A stretch of DNA of 64,000 bases from JAWWPG01 sp033850885 (GCA_033850885.1 JAWWPG010000064.1:1-64000); one strand, 5' to 3'. Positions 51,052 to 60,873 are shown, numbered from the stretch's first letter. Notes: generated by a model not told the origin, from the letters alone. Numbers and translations: made by a program.

Positions 51052-52242
51052 TCAGTACGACGGCTGCGACGGGTCGATCTGGTTGACCCACGCCGAGACG
51101 CCACCGCCGACATGGACGGCGTCCTGGTAGCCGGCACGCTTGACCACGGCCAGCGCCTCCGCGGACCTGATCCCTGTCTTGCAGTGCAGGACGACCTGCT
51201 TGTCACTCGGCAGCTTGCCGAGCGCGGAGCCGTCCACGAACTCGCCCTTGGGGATCAGCACCGACCCGGGGATCTGGTTGATCTCGTACTCGTTCGGCTC
51301 CCGTACGTCGACCAGCATGAAGTCGCGGTCACCGTTCTCTCGTTCCTTGAGCCAGCCCTCGAGGGTGGTGACGCTGATCGTCGAGTCGACGGCGGCATCC
51401 GCCGCCTCCTCGCTGATTGCTCCGCAGAAGTCGTCGTAGTCGATGAGCTCGGTGACGGTCGGGTGCTCACCGCATATCGCACAGTCGGGGTCCTTCCGCA
51501 CCCGCAGGGTGCGGTACTCCATCGCGAGCGCGTCATAGATCATCAGCCTGCCGAGCAGCGGGTCGCCGGTCCCGACGAGCAGCTTGATGGCCTCCGTGAC
51601 CTGGATGGAGCCGATCGAGGCACAGAGCACGCCGAGCACTCCGCCTTCGGCACACGAGGGAACCATGCCCGGCGGTGGGGGCTCGGGGTAGAGGCACCGG
51701 TAGCACGGGCCGTGCTCGGCCCAGAACACCGACGCCTGGCCGTCGAATCGGTAGATCGAACCCCACACGTACGGCTTGCCCATCAGCACGGCCGCGTCGT
51801 TGACCAGGTACCGGGTGGCGAAGTTGTCGGTGCCGTCGATGATCAGGTCGTAGTCCGCGAAGATCCGCATCACGTTGTCGTTGTCCAGCCGCTCCTGGTG
51901 GACGACCACGTTCACACAGGGGTTGACCTCCGCGATCGACTCCTTGGCAGAGACCGCCTTCGGCTTGCCGATATCGCTCTGCCCGTGGATCACCTGCCGC
52001 TGCAGGTTCGACTCGTCGACCTCGTCGAAGTCCACCACGCCGAGCGTCCCCACGCCGGCGGCAGCCAGGTACAGCAGAGCGGGGCTGCCCAGTCCGCCCG
52101 CACCGACCACGAGAACCTTGGCGTTCTTCAGCCGCTTCTGGCCGGTCATGCCGACGTCGGGAATGATCAGGTGTCGGCTGTAGCGGCGGACCTCGTCGAT
52201 CGAGAGACCATCGGCGGGTTCCACCAGCGGTGGCAGGGACAC
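51052..52242 (-). CDS. moeZ: MoeZ: adenylyltransferase-sulfurtransferase
   Basis: About 396 residues from a GTG at 52242 that has GAGGAG six bases upstream. The N-terminal ThiF/E1-like domain has the ATP site VLVVGAGGLGSPALLYLAAA, VDESNLQRQVIHG, and zinc Cys in CYRCLYPEPPPPG and CAICGEHP. The C-terminal rhodanese domain carries the catalytic Cys in VVLHCKTGIRSAEA. It activates and sulfurylates MoaD- and ThiS-like carriers in molybdopterin and related thio-cofactor pathways. MoaE is encoded at 25581. Confidence 0.93.
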   Translation of the reverse strand: MSLPPLVEPADGLSIDEVRRYSRHLIIPDVGMTGQKRLKNAKVLVVGAGGLGSPALLYLAAAGVGTLGVVDFDEVDESNLQRQVIHGQSDIGKPKAVSAKESIAEVNPCVNVVVHQERLDNDNVMRIFADYDLIIDGTDNFATRYLVNDAAVLMGKPYVWGSIYRFDGQASVFWAEHGPCYRCLYPEPPPPGMVPSCAEGGVLGVLCASIGSIQVTEAIKLLVGTGDPLLGRLMIYDALAMEYRTLRVRKDPDCAICGEHPTVTELIDYDDFCGAISEEAADAAVDSTISVTTLEGWLKERENGDRDFMLVDVREPNEYEINQIPGSVLIPKGEFVDGSALGKLPSDKQVVLHCKTGIRSAEALAVVKRAGYQDAVHVGGGVSAWVNQIDPSQPSY

Positions 52243-52427
52243 GGCTAACTCCTCGGGCGATCTCGTTGACGGGTCCGGTGCCACATCTCTCCACTCCATC
52301 GTGCCTCCCGGCGCCAAAACCGCCTGCGCGGGTTGCGATGTGATACTCCGCCTCGAGAGGTTCAGCGCCGCACACGCCGGCGGTATTCCCAAGCGCCGGA
52401 CCCGGGTGGGGCCGGTAGCGTTGGGCC

Positions 52428-53336
52428 ATGGCGGAGTCCAAGGTGACGGTGGATGTCGAAGGCCGGACGCTCGCCCTCTCGAACCTCGACAAGGTCCTCT
52501 ACCCCGAGACCGGGTTCACCAAGGGTGAGGTCATCGACTACTACGTCGGCATGGCCGAAGTGCTACTCCCCCACATCCGCGACCGGCTGCTGACGCGCAA
52601 GCGCTGGCCGGACGGCACCACGAAGCAGCCGTTCTTCGAGAAGAACACGCCGCGCGGCACACCACCCTGGGTGCGCACCGCCTTCATGGCCGAACACGGG
52701 GACGACGGCGTCGAGTACGTCGTCTGCAACGACCTCCCGACGCTTGTCTGGCTCGCCAACCTCGCCGCCCTCGAGCTGCACGTCCCTCAGTGGAAGGTCG
52801 CTGAGGACGGCACTCCTCTCGGTGCCGACCTTCTCGTCTTCGACCTCGACCCCGGCCCCCCTGCGACCATCATCGAATGCTGCGACATCGCCCAGGCGCT
52901 GCGCACCCGCCTCGACCATGACGGTCTGACGGCGTACCCCAAGACGTCAGGAAACAAGGGCGCCCAGCTGCTCGTGCCGGTCGAGGAGACCAGCTCGCGC
53001 CTTACCTCCGCGTACGCGAAACGCCTCGCCGACGAGCTGCAGGCCGCGCTCCCGGACATGGTGCTGTCGTCGATGGACAAGAAGGCACGACGGGGGAAGG
53101 TCTTCATCGACTGGAGCCAGAACAACGCCGCCAAGACGACGATCGCGCCGTACTCGCTGCGCGGGGTCGCCCAGCCGTCCGTCTCGACCCCGCTCACCTG
53201 GGACGAGGTCGGTGCGGCACGCTCACCCGCGGATCTCGTCTACCTGGCCTCCGACATCCAGGGACGCATCGACGAGTACGGCGACCTGCTCGCCGACCTG
53301 CCCAAGCATCGAGCAACGATGCCTGACGACAGCTGA
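52428..53336 (+). CDS. LigD-type polymerase/primase domain protein
   Basis: A 302-residue standalone polymerase of the LigD PolDom/AEP family. Key segments are NLDKVLYPETGFTKGEVIDY, the metal-binding LLVFDLDPGPP, KTSGNKGAQLLVPV, and KVFIDWSQNNAAKTTIAPYS. No ligase or nuclease domain is attached. Such proteins act in non-homologous end joining or fill-in synthesis. Ku and LigD are not in this window. It is divergent from moeZ. Confidence 0.9.
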   Translation: MAESKVTVDVEGRTLALSNLDKVLYPETGFTKGEVIDYYVGMAEVLLPHIRDRLLTRKRWPDGTTKQPFFEKNTPRGTPPWVRTAFMAEHGDDGVEYVVCNDLPTLVWLANLAALELHVPQWKVAEDGTPLGADLLVFDLDPGPPATIIECCDIAQALRTRLDHDGLTAYPKTSGNKGAQLLVPVEETSSRLTSAYAKRLADELQAALPDMVLSSMDKKARRGKVFIDWSQNNAAKTTIAPYSLRGVAQPSVSTPLTWDEVGAARSPADLVYLASDIQGRIDEYGDLLADLPKHRATMPDDS

Positions 53337-53365
53337 GCCGGGGCGCCGGACGATAGCATGCCCGG

Positions 53366-53983
53366 GTGACGGAGGGCCCTGAACAACCCCGTGCTGGGCG
53401 GATGCCGCGCGACGCACGTCGGGCCCAGCTTCTCGACTCGGCAAGGCAGGTCTTCGTCAGCCAGGGTTACCACGCAGCGGCGATGGACGACATCGCGGTG
53501 AAGGCCGGTGTCTCGAAGCCCGTCCTCTACCAGCACTTCCCGGGCAAGCTCGACCTCTACCTCGCGCTCCTCGACGTCGCCTGTGACGAGGCGGTCGCCA
53601 ACGTCCGAGCTGCCCTCGCGAGCACGACGGACAACCAGGAGCGGGTGGCCGCGAGCACGGAGGCCTTCTACGCCTACGTCGCCGACCCGGCCGCTGCCTT
53701 CCGCCTCGTGTTCGAGTCGGACCTCACCAGCGAGCCCGAGGTGCGCAAGCGGGTGGAACGCGTCACCCTGCAGTGCGCCGACGCGATCGCCGAGGTGATC
53801 GCCGACGACACCGGCCTGCCGACCGATGTGGCTCAGCTGCTCGCCGTCGCGCTGGTCGGGATGAGCCACGTCAGCGCGCGCTTCTGGCTGGAGTCCGAGC
53901 CGCACATGTCGCAGCGGCAGGCGACCGACCTGATCACCCGGCTCGCTTGGCGCGGCATCCGCGGGTTTCCGCGCCACGAGTGA
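53366..53983 (+). CDS. TetR family regulator
   Basis: A 205-residue protein from a GTG, 29 bp after the polymerase gene. The N-terminal HTH is QLLDSARQVFVSQGYHAAAM, DDIAVKAGVSKPVLYQHFPG. The C-terminal ligand domain includes AAAFRLVFESDLTSEPEVRK. It resembles Rv3208 in context. No ligand or target is visible. Confidence 0.9.
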   Translation: MTEGPEQPRAGRMPRDARRAQLLDSARQVFVSQGYHAAAMDDIAVKAGVSKPVLYQHFPGKLDLYLALLDVACDEAVANVRAALASTTDNQERVAASTEAFYAYVADPAAAFRLVFESDLTSEPEVRKRVERVTLQCADAIAEVIADDTGLPTDVAQLLAVALVGMSHVSARFWLESEPHMSQRQATDLITRLAWRGIRGFPRHE

Positions 53984-54082
53984 CCTCCGTCGTAGATCGG
54001 GCGTTCTTGGCAGGCGTCGTACCCTCATAGGGCACGGTGGCGACGCGTTCGCCCCGGTCACCATCATCAGAGAGGACTCCAC

Positions 54083-54316
54083 GTGGAGGTCAAGATCGGC
54101 GTGATCCACGCCAACCGCGAGCTCAGCCTCGAGACCAGCCAGTCGGCCGAGGAGATCCACAAGGCGGTGGCCGAGGCGCTGAGCGGAGCCGGCGGAGTCT
54201 TCGAGCTGCACGACGACCGGGGACGGAGCGTCCACGTGCCCGCGGAGAAGCTCGCGTACGTCGAGATATCGGGTGAGACCGGCCGCAGGGTGGGGTTCGG
54301 TCCCGGCCGGTCCTGA
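54083..54316 (+). CDS. DUF3107 family protein
   Basis: A 77-residue protein from a GTG (MEVKIGVIHANRELSLETSQ). An AGAGAGGA-like ribosome site precedes it. The DUF3107 pattern includes ELHDDRGRSVHVPAEKLAYV. It is conserved next to the TetR gene across actinobacteria (Rv3208A). Function unknown. Confidence 0.88.
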   Translation: MEVKIGVIHANRELSLETSQSAEEIHKAVAEALSGAGGVFELHDDRGRSVHVPAEKLAYVEISGETGRRVGFGPGRS

Positions 54317-54331
54317 GAGGCGAGCGCTCCG

Positions 54332-55069
54332 TCAGGCCTGCAGGCCCAGGGACTCCATCCGCCGGGTATGCGTCTCGGTCAGCCGAGCGAACATCCGCGC
54401 AATGGCCGCGAGGTCCATGCCCGGACGGTCGACGCCACCGACGAGCAGCGCGGTCAGCGCGTCCCGCTCAGCGGCGACCCGTTGCGCCTGGCTGAGCGCC
54501 TCTCCCATCAGACGCCTTGCCCACAAGGCGAGTCTGCCCGCGATCCGCGGGTTCTCCTCGATGGCGCGCAACACCGTCTCCACCACGAACTCGGCATGCC
54601 CGGTGTCGTCGAGAGTGGCCAGGATGAGGTCGCGGGTGTCGACGTCGAGGTAGGCGGCGATCTCCCGGTAGAAGTCGGCGGCGAGCCCGTCTCCGACGTA
54701 CGCCTTGATGAGGCTCTCGAGCCAGTTCGAGGGGGCGGTGTGGGCATGGAAGGAGTCGACGGGCTCGTGGAACGGCTCCATCGCGGTGAACGGGTCGGCC
54801 TCCAGCTCGAGGAGCCGGTCCCGCAGCCGCTCGAAGTGCCCGAACTCGGCGGCCGCCATGGCTGCAAGCGCGACGGTGTCGGCAAGGGTGGGGGCTTTCG
54901 AGGCGTCCTCCGCCAACCGCTCGAACGCGCTCAGCTCGCCGTACGCGAGAGCACCGAGCAGATCCACGATCGCGGTCCGGTACGCCGGGTCGGAGAACGC
55001 CGACACCGCCGGGAGCAGCGGAACGCGAGGAGCTGAGGACGCCGACTCGGAGCCGCTGTTCTCCGTCAT
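54332..55069 (-). CDS. Ferritin-like fold protein
   Basis: About 245 residues from the ATG at 55069. Four-helix segments contain Glu/His pairs (AYGELSAFERLAEDASKAPT, AAAEFGHFERLRDRLLELEA, TLDDTGHAEFVVETVLRAIE), typical of ferritin-like di-iron folds. The substrate, if any, is unknown. No ribosome site is seen, so a leaderless mRNA is possible. It lies convergent to DUF3107. Confidence 0.8.
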   Translation of the reverse strand: MTENSGSESASSAPRVPLLPAVSAFSDPAYRTAIVDLLGALAYGELSAFERLAEDASKAPTLADTVALAAMAAAEFGHFERLRDRLLELEADPFTAMEPFHEPVDSFHAHTAPSNWLESLIKAYVGDGLAADFYREIAAYLDVDTRDLILATLDDTGHAEFVVETVLRAIEENPRIAGRLALWARRLMGEALSQAQRVAAERDALTALLVGGVDRPGMDLAAIARMFARLTETHTRRMESLGLQA

Positions 55070-55216
55070 GCGCAAAACAGTAGTCACGCCGCGCGTGACG
55101 CTGAAAGCACGTACTCTGAGGTACCGGGTAGGAATGGGGCGTCGCGCTGGCCGAGACTTCGTTTGCGCTTCCGAAGGGCGTGCAGATCGTGACCGTGGAG
55201 GTCAGGAAGGTCAGGG

Positions 55217-55945
55217 ATGGCGAAGGCCGTGGCTGACCTGCACGCGCTTGCGAGCGCCATCGCCGAGGCGCAGCTGCCCCGCTCCGACGACAGGGCGGCG
55301 GCGCGCGTGTGCGAGGTCTGCGCCGACGCCTTGCCGTGCGACGGCGCCGCGATGACCGTCATGTCGTCCGATGCCGGGCGTCAGACCGTGTTCGCCAGCG
55401 ACGAGGTGGTCGGCCGCCTCGAGAGCGTCCAGTACAGCCTCGGAGAGGGACCGAGCCTGCTCGCATTCACGCTCGGGAGGCCGGTTCTCGTCCCGGACAT
55501 CACGACCGCCTCCGCCGCCGGCCGCTGGCCCGGGATCGTCGGTGACGTCGCCCACCTGCCCATCTGCGCTGTGTTCTGCTTCCCGATGCGCTTGGGGGTG
55601 ATCAATGTCGGAGTATGTGTGCTCTACCGGCGTACACCCGGCGGGCTGAGTCGGGAGGAGCTGGCCTTCGTCCTCGAGGCACTCGACCTCACCACACTCG
55701 CCCTCCTGGAAGTGCGAGAGGGCTCCACCAGGAAGTCTCTCCTCGATCGGTGGCTTGCCGTGGACGGGCGAAGCCGCCGACAGGTCCACCAGGCCACCGG
55801 CATGTTGATCGCCCAGCTCGGAGTGCCCGCAGAGGAGGCGTTCGCCCGCCTGCGAGGGCGTGCCTACGCCGACGGGCGCGACATCGAGCAGATCGCCGAC
55901 GACATCGTCAGCCGTCGGATCCGCCTCGAGCCGGACCCCGCCTGA
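55217..55945 (+). CDS. GAF-ANTAR RNA-binding regulator
   Basis: A 242-residue protein. The GAF domain spans about residues 10-165, with the segment SVQYSLGEGPSLLAFTLGRP. The C-terminal ANTAR domain (about 180-235) reads VHQATGMLIAQLGVPAEEAF, ARLRGRAYADGRDIEQIADD. ANTAR proteins bind nascent RNA and prevent termination when activated. It is followed by a second, diverged copy of the same architecture. Input ligand unknown. Confidence 0.9.
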   Translation: MAKAVADLHALASAIAEAQLPRSDDRAAARVCEVCADALPCDGAAMTVMSSDAGRQTVFASDEVVGRLESVQYSLGEGPSLLAFTLGRPVLVPDITTASAAGRWPGIVGDVAHLPICAVFCFPMRLGVINVGVCVLYRRTPGGLSREELAFVLEALDLTTLALLEVREGSTRKSLLDRWLAVDGRSRRQVHQATGMLIAQLGVPAEEAFARLRGRAYADGRDIEQIADDIVSRRIRLEPDPA

Positions 55946-56026
55946 AAAATAAGGCCCGACCAAGGCGGTCACCCGCCCGGCTCGGAGTCGTATCATCAAT
56001 CAAGACACGGGAGGTGAGGCGCCCCA

Positions 56027-56797
56027 ATGCAGACAACGGTGAGTCACAGCCAGCTAGTGAGCGCGTTCGTGGAGCTGGCCGACACGTTGGTAGGCGACTT
56101 CGACGTGTCCGACCTCCTGCACGGCCTGGTCGGGCACTGCGTCGACCTGCTCGAGGTGGAGGCCGCTGGCCTCCTGCTCAGCGACCAGCGGGGAAGCCTC
56201 CAGGTGGTCGCCTCGTCGGCCGAGCGGACGAGGCTGCTGGAGCTCTTCCAGCTCGAGACGAACGATGGGCCGTGCCTCGACTGCTTCCGCACCGGCAAGC
56301 CGGTGTCGGTGCCCGACCTGTCGACGGAACCGACCCGCTGGCCACAGTTCACCGAGCGTGCCCGAGCCGAAGGGTACGCCGCCGTGCATGCGCTGCCGAT
56401 GCGCCTGCGGGACGAGGTTATCGGTGCCCTCAACCTCTTCAACGGCACGCCCGGAGACCTCCCCATCGATGACCTGTTGGTTGCCCAGTCCCTGGCCGAC
56501 GTGGCGACCATCGGAATTCTCCAGGAACGCGCGATTCATCAAAGCGAGGTCATCGTCGAACAGTTGCAGGGTGCGCTCAACAGCCGGATCGTCATCGAGC
56601 AGGCCAAGGGTCTGATCGCCGAGGCCGGCGGCCTCGACATGGACGAGGCCTTCGCCCGGCTACGGGTTCACGCCCGTAACACGAGCACCCGGCTCGGTGA
56701 GGTGGCGCGCCGCCTCGTGGAGGGGAAGCTCAAAGTCGCAAGCGTCCTGGCCGATCGCAAGCCCGAACACACGACCGTGGCGGGCCTGGAGCGGTAA
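56027..56797 (+). CDS. GAF-ANTAR RNA-binding regulator, second copy
   Basis: A 256-residue protein with a GAF domain (about 15-165, GLVGHCVDLLEVEAAGLLLS) and an ANTAR domain (about 185-240, ALNSRIVIEQAKGLIAEAGG then LDMDEAFARLRVHARNTSTR). The ANTAR starts with the typical aromatic-free helix. It lies 81 bp after the first copy; two tandem copies suggest paralogues with separate signals. Confidence 0.9.
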   Translation: MQTTVSHSQLVSAFVELADTLVGDFDVSDLLHGLVGHCVDLLEVEAAGLLLSDQRGSLQVVASSAERTRLLELFQLETNDGPCLDCFRTGKPVSVPDLSTEPTRWPQFTERARAEGYAAVHALPMRLRDEVIGALNLFNGTPGDLPIDDLLVAQSLADVATIGILQERAIHQSEVIVEQLQGALNSRIVIEQAKGLIAEAGGLDMDEAFARLRVHARNTSTRLGEVARRLVEGKLKVASVLADRKPEHTTVAGLER

Positions 56798-56885
56798 GGG
56801 CACGGCCCTCCCGCCACCCCCACGACGGCGGTTCGGCCGGTCGCACCGCACAAACCGATAGACTTGTCGTGTTAAAGGGCCAGGC

Positions 56886-58412
56886 GTGGAGCTCGCCGGC
56901 CCGCAAAGACGAGAAACGAGACGTGTTCTGTCCACATTTGAAGAGCTTGGAACGCTGCCGGAGATCGCTGAGGCGCTGGGCGCCAACGGGATTACCGAGG
57001 CCTTCCCAATCCAGGAGATGACGCTGCCCATCGCATTGATGGGAACCGACCTGATCGGCCAGGCCCGAACCGGCACCGGCAAGACCCTGGCGTTCGCAAT
57101 CCCGATCCTGCAGCGGGTGATCTCGCCGCACGACACCGACTACGACGAGCTCGTCGCGCCCGGCCGGCCGCAGGCGCTCGTGATCGCACCGACCCGTGAG
57201 CTCGCGCTCCAGGTCTCAGGCGACCTGACGACGGCCGGCAAGAACCGCGGCACGCGCACGCTGACCGTGTACGGCGGAGTGCCCTACGAACCGCAGCTGG
57301 AGGCCCTGCAGGTAGGGGTCGACATCGTGGTCGGAACCCCGGGCCGGTTGCTGGACCTCGCGACGCGCAGGTCGCTCGACCTGTCCCACGTCAAGGTCCT
57401 CGTGCTCGACGAGGCTGACGAGATGCTCGACCTGGGCTTCCTGCCCGACGTGGAGAAGCTCATCGCCAAGACGCCACCTTTCCGGCAGACGATGTTGTTC
57501 TCGGCGACGATGCGTGGCGAGGTCGTCGCACTGGCGCGGACGCACATGCGGCACCCGGTCAACATCCGTGCCGAGTCGAGCACCGACGGTCAGATGGTCC
57601 CGGCGACCGCGCAGTTCGTCTACCAGGCCCACGACCTCGACAAACCCGAGTGCATCGCCCGCATCCTGCAGGCTGAGAACCGTGGCCGTACCCTCATCTT
57701 CACCCGCACCAAGCGGCAGGCCCAGCGGGTGGCCGAGGACATGATGGACCGGGGTTTCCCCGCCGCTCCGCTGCACGGCGACATGGCTCAGGTAGCGCGT
57801 GAGAAGGCGCTCAAGCGCTTCCGTGACGGCACCATCCAGATCCTGGTCGCGACGGATGTCGCCGCTCGCGGCATCGACGTCGAAGCCGTCACCCACGTGA
57901 TCAACTACACCTGCCCCGACGACGAGAAGAACTACGTGCACCGCATCGGCCGGACCGGCCGGGCCGGGGCCTCCGGCATCGCGATCACGTTCGTCGACTG
58001 GGCCGACCTCACCCGCTGGAAGGTCATCAACAAGGCGCTCGAGCTGCCGTACGACGACCCGCAGGAGACGTACTCCACCAGCCCCCACCTCTACCACGAC
58101 CAGGGCATCCCCTCGGACGCCATGGGCCGGGTCGGGCCACCGAAGATGATCGCCACCGAGCTCCTCGCCGACCGGTCGACCCGAAGCGGCGAAGCACGCC
58201 GGGCTGACGGCGGACAGCAGCGGTCAGGGCGGCCTCGTCAGCACCAGCGGACCCGGTCCGGTTCGAGCGACGCGCCGGCGGCCTCGGGGTCCAATCAGCC
58301 GCCGCATGAGGCGGACGGCGCGGCCGGGTCGCCGGGGGCTGCGGCGAAACGCAGGCGCCGATCGCGCAGCCGGACGAGAGGCGGAAAGCCGGTCGAGAGC
58401 GACCGGGGCTGA
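56886..58412 (+). CDS. DEAD-box RNA helicase
   Basis: A 508-residue helicase. The Q motif lies in FEELGTLPEIAEALGANGIT, Walker A in ARTGTGKT, motif II reads VLDEADEML, motif III reads FSATM, and motif VI reads HRIGRTGRAG. The C-terminal 80 residues are Arg/Ser-rich and basic (RSRTRGGKP), likely RNA-binding. The start is a GTG at 56886 with an AAAGGG ribosome site. It corresponds to the DEAD helicase next to ParA in mycobacteria (Rv3211). Confidence 0.92.
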   Translation: MELAGPQRRETRRVLSTFEELGTLPEIAEALGANGITEAFPIQEMTLPIALMGTDLIGQARTGTGKTLAFAIPILQRVISPHDTDYDELVAPGRPQALVIAPTRELALQVSGDLTTAGKNRGTRTLTVYGGVPYEPQLEALQVGVDIVVGTPGRLLDLATRRSLDLSHVKVLVLDEADEMLDLGFLPDVEKLIAKTPPFRQTMLFSATMRGEVVALARTHMRHPVNIRAESSTDGQMVPATAQFVYQAHDLDKPECIARILQAENRGRTLIFTRTKRQAQRVAEDMMDRGFPAAPLHGDMAQVAREKALKRFRDGTIQILVATDVAARGIDVEAVTHVINYTCPDDEKNYVHRIGRTGRAGASGIAITFVDWADLTRWKVINKALELPYDDPQETYSTSPHLYHDQGIPSDAMGRVGPPKMIATELLADRSTRSGEARRADGGQQRSGRPRQHQRTRSGSSDAPAASGSNQPPHEADGAAGSPGAAAKRRRRSRSRTRGGKPVESDRG

Positions 58413-58422
58413 GCCACCGGGT

Positions 58423-59130
58423 TCAGGCCAGGACGACCACCGTCGTGCCGTTGGGGGCGAACTTCCACAGGGCGTGCGCATCGGTGATCCACTGCCGGAT
58501 GCACCCGTCCGACGCCGGTGCCCCGAGGCCCGACCTGGGCTCGACGAGATCGCCGTTCGGATAGACGGGGATGCTGTGGAAGCCGATGGGCACAGGCGTC
58601 CTACCATGCGTGAAGCGCACCATGTAGCTCATCGTCTCGTCGCTGTTGTACGCCGTCGCATGGCGCGAGCGGGAGTAGACGTGGTAGGTGCCGGGTCGCA
58701 GGTTGTGGAACCTGCTTCCCGACACGAGGTAGGTGCGCTCGACCGCGTGGTGCCCGTCAACGAGCCAGACCCGTTGCGCACTGATATCGAAGACGATCCG
58801 CCTGGCTTCGCCGGAGCTCGCCGGCAGCGCGACCTCGCGCGAGGTGCGCGATCCAGACCCGCCACGGACCACGGGTGCGCGCCCGATCGCGGTGGGCGTC
58901 GGCTCTGCCCGATCGCGGTTCGTGGTCGGGTGGTGAGTCACCGCGCCTGTTGTACCTCCCGCCGCGTTCGTCGAGGCGCCATGTTGGGCGGAGGCCGCCT
59001 CTGTCCCGGGGTACGAGACTCCGAACGCACCGGAGACCGAGAGCACACAGACGAGAACCGCTGCTGCGACCGCCACCAGGCGGCCGGGCCGCGCGAGCGC
59101 ACGACGAGGGCGCGGGCGCTCGGCAGGCAT
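58423..59130 (-). CDS. L,D-transpeptidase (YkuD)
   Basis: About 235 residues from the ATG at 59130. A signal-anchor helix is at residues 20-40 (LVAVAAAVLVCVLSVSGAFG). The YkuD domain occupies the last 110 residues: IVFDISAQRVWLVDG, then FHSIPVYPNGDLVEPRSGLG and the catalytic Cys in SDGCIRQWITDA. It cross-links peptidoglycan outside the membrane. It is convergent with the DEAD helicase. Confidence 0.88.
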   Translation of the reverse strand: MPAERPRPRRALARPGRLVAVAAAVLVCVLSVSGAFGVSYPGTEAASAQHGASTNAAGGTTGAVTHHPTTNRDRAEPTPTAIGRAPVVRGGSGSRTSREVALPASSGEARRIVFDISAQRVWLVDGHHAVERTYLVSGSRFHNLRPGTYHVYSRSRHATAYNSDETMSYMVRFTHGRTPVPIGFHSIPVYPNGDLVEPRSGLGAPASDGCIRQWITDAHALWKFAPNGTTVVVLA

Positions 59131-59214
59131 CACATCACGATAGGGGACTCGTGTCCTGGAACGGCGGAGCTCGCAGGCTCGAGTTAAACCCCTGCACACG
59201 GCGGGTCGCGGCGG

Positions 59215-59982
59215 TCAGGCCGGCTGAGCCGCACCGACCAGGTTGGCAGCGAGCTCGCGATACGCGCCGGCTCCGCGGGCGGACCGCGGGATGCGCAGGA
59301 TCGACCGGCCGGCGGCGGGCGCTTCTGCGAAGCGGATCGAACGCGGGATCGCCGGCTCGAGGACGGCGACGTCGTACGTCGACGCGATCGTGTCGAGCAC
59401 GGCACGGGAGTGCTTGGGGCGCGGGTCGTACAGGGTCGGGAGGACGCCGAGAACCTCGAGAGCCGGGTTGGTGAACCGCCGTACGTCGAAGATCGTGTCG
59501 AGCAGCTGGCCCACGCCGCGATGGGAGAGCGTCTCACATTGGAGCGGGATCATCACCGAGTTCGCCGCGGACAACGCCGCGACCGTGAGCACACCGAGAG
59601 ACGGCGGGCAGTCGAGCAAGATCCAGTCGTAGTCGGCGACCACCGGCTCGAGCGCGACGCGCAAGGAGTGCTCCCGGCCGGGCCGCATGAGCAGCGCGCC
59701 CTCCGCGCCCGCCAGCTCGATGGTCGACGGCAGCAGGTCGGGCCCGTCGTCGGTGGACACGATGACATCGGCCGCGGCCACCTTACCCACGAGGACCTGG
59801 TGCAGCGACTCGTCGATCTCCTCCGGGTCGACCCCGAGTGAGAACGTCAGGCAGGCCTGCGGATCCAGGTCGACAAGGAGGACCGCCGCACCGAGCTCCG
59901 TGAGCGCCGCACCGAGGGAGGCCACGGTGGTGGTCTTGGCGACTCCACCCTTCTGGTTGGCGATCGCGAGGGTCGTCGTCAT
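59215..59982 (-). CDS. ParA/Soj-like ATPase
   Basis: A 255-residue protein from the ATG at 59982. Deviant Walker A is QKGGVAKTTTVASLGAALTE, switch regions include LLVDLDPQACLTFSLG and YDWILLDCPPSLGVLT. No ParB or parS is next to it, so it is an orphan ParA-family protein like Rv3213c, perhaps positioning another complex. Longer in-frame extensions upstream are not protein-like. Confidence 0.9.
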   Translation of the reverse strand: MTTTLAIANQKGGVAKTTTVASLGAALTELGAAVLLVDLDPQACLTFSLGVDPEEIDESLHQVLVGKVAAADVIVSTDDGPDLLPSTIELAGAEGALLMRPGREHSLRVALEPVVADYDWILLDCPPSLGVLTVAALSAANSVMIPLQCETLSHRGVGQLLDTIFDVRRFTNPALEVLGVLPTLYDPRPKHSRAVLDTIASTYDVAVLEPAIPRSIRFAEAPAAGRSILRIPRSARGAGAYRELAANLVGAAQPA

Positions 59983-60063
59983 CGTCCGCCATTGTGCCAC
60001 CCGCCCGCGGGGCGGCAGTAGCATGCGCTTGCATTCGTCGGGCCCGGTCGCCATGCTGGCGCG

Positions 60064-60813
60064 GTGCCGACCGCTCTCATCACGGGGCCCACCTCGGGCC
60101 TCGGCCACGCGTTCGCTCGAGCCCTTGCCGCTGAGGGATACGACCTGGTGCTGGTCGCACGGGACGAGGCGCGGCTGCAGAGGCTGGCATCTGAGCTCAC
60201 GGGGACGCACGGTGTCGGCTGTGAGGTGCTGCCGGCGGACCTTGCCGACCTCGGCGATACGCGCCGCGTCGAGGAACGGCTGCGGCGCGGTGCCGTCGAC
60301 ATGCTGGTCAACAACGCCGGTTTCGGGTCGCGGCTGCCCTTCGACGCCGCCGATGTCGAGGATGAGCAGCGCAGTCTCGACGTCATGGTGCGGGCGGTCA
60401 TGCGGCTCAGCCATGCGGCTCTGGGCCGGATGCTCGAGCAGGGCCACGGCGACATCATCAACGTGTCGAGCGTCTCCGGTTTCCTGCCTCGCGGTACGTA
60501 CGGCGCCACCAAGGCCTGGGTCACGAGCTTCAGCGCGTGGGCCGGAATGCGTTACCGAGATCAGGGGGTTCGGGTGATCGCGCTGTGCCCTGGGTTCGTG
60601 CGCACCGAGTTCCACCAGCGGATGGAGGTGGACATGTCCGCCGTGCCGAGATGGATGTGGCTCGAGGCCGACGACGTGGTGCGTCAGGCGCTGGCCGACC
60701 TCCGTACCGGCAAGGTGGTGTCACTGCCGAGCCGCCGGTACAAGACCGTGGTCGCCCTCAGCCGGCTGGTACCACGCTCGCTGATGGGGCGCCTTGCGCG
60801 CCGACGCCGCTGA
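60064..60813 (+). CDS. SDR family oxidoreductase
   Basis: A 249-residue protein from a GTG. The cofactor motif is ALITGPTSGLGHAFARALAA, NNAG is present (VDMLVNNAGFGSR), the catalytic Ser is in INVSSVSGFLP, and the YxxxK is YGATKAWV. It matches short-chain dehydrogenases acting on lipids or ketones. The stop codon lies inside the first unit of a 21-bp tandem repeat. Confidence 0.9.
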   Translation: MPTALITGPTSGLGHAFARALAAEGYDLVLVARDEARLQRLASELTGTHGVGCEVLPADLADLGDTRRVEERLRRGAVDMLVNNAGFGSRLPFDAADVEDEQRSLDVMVRAVMRLSHAALGRMLEQGHGDIINVSSVSGFLPRGTYGATKAWVTSFSAWAGMRYRDQGVRVIALCPGFVRTEFHQRMEVDMSAVPRWMWLEADDVVRQALADLRTGKVVSLPSRRYKTVVALSRLVPRSLMGRLARRRR

Positions 60814-60872
60814 TCGGACTGCCAGATCTGCTGATCGGACCGCCAGATCTGCTGATCGGACTGCCATATCTG
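60810..60872. repeat. Three tandem 21-bp repeats spanning the SDR stop codon
   Basis: Three near-identical units CTGATCGGACTGCCAGATCT(G) run in tandem; the first contains the TGA stop of the SDR gene. Changes between copies are one or two bases. Confidence 0.85.
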
Positions 60873-60873
60873 A

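Noticed and set aside
59983..60615. Upstream extension of the ParA-like gene
   Set aside because: It overlaps the divergent SDR gene; the canonical N-terminus MTTTLAIANQKGG begins at 59982.
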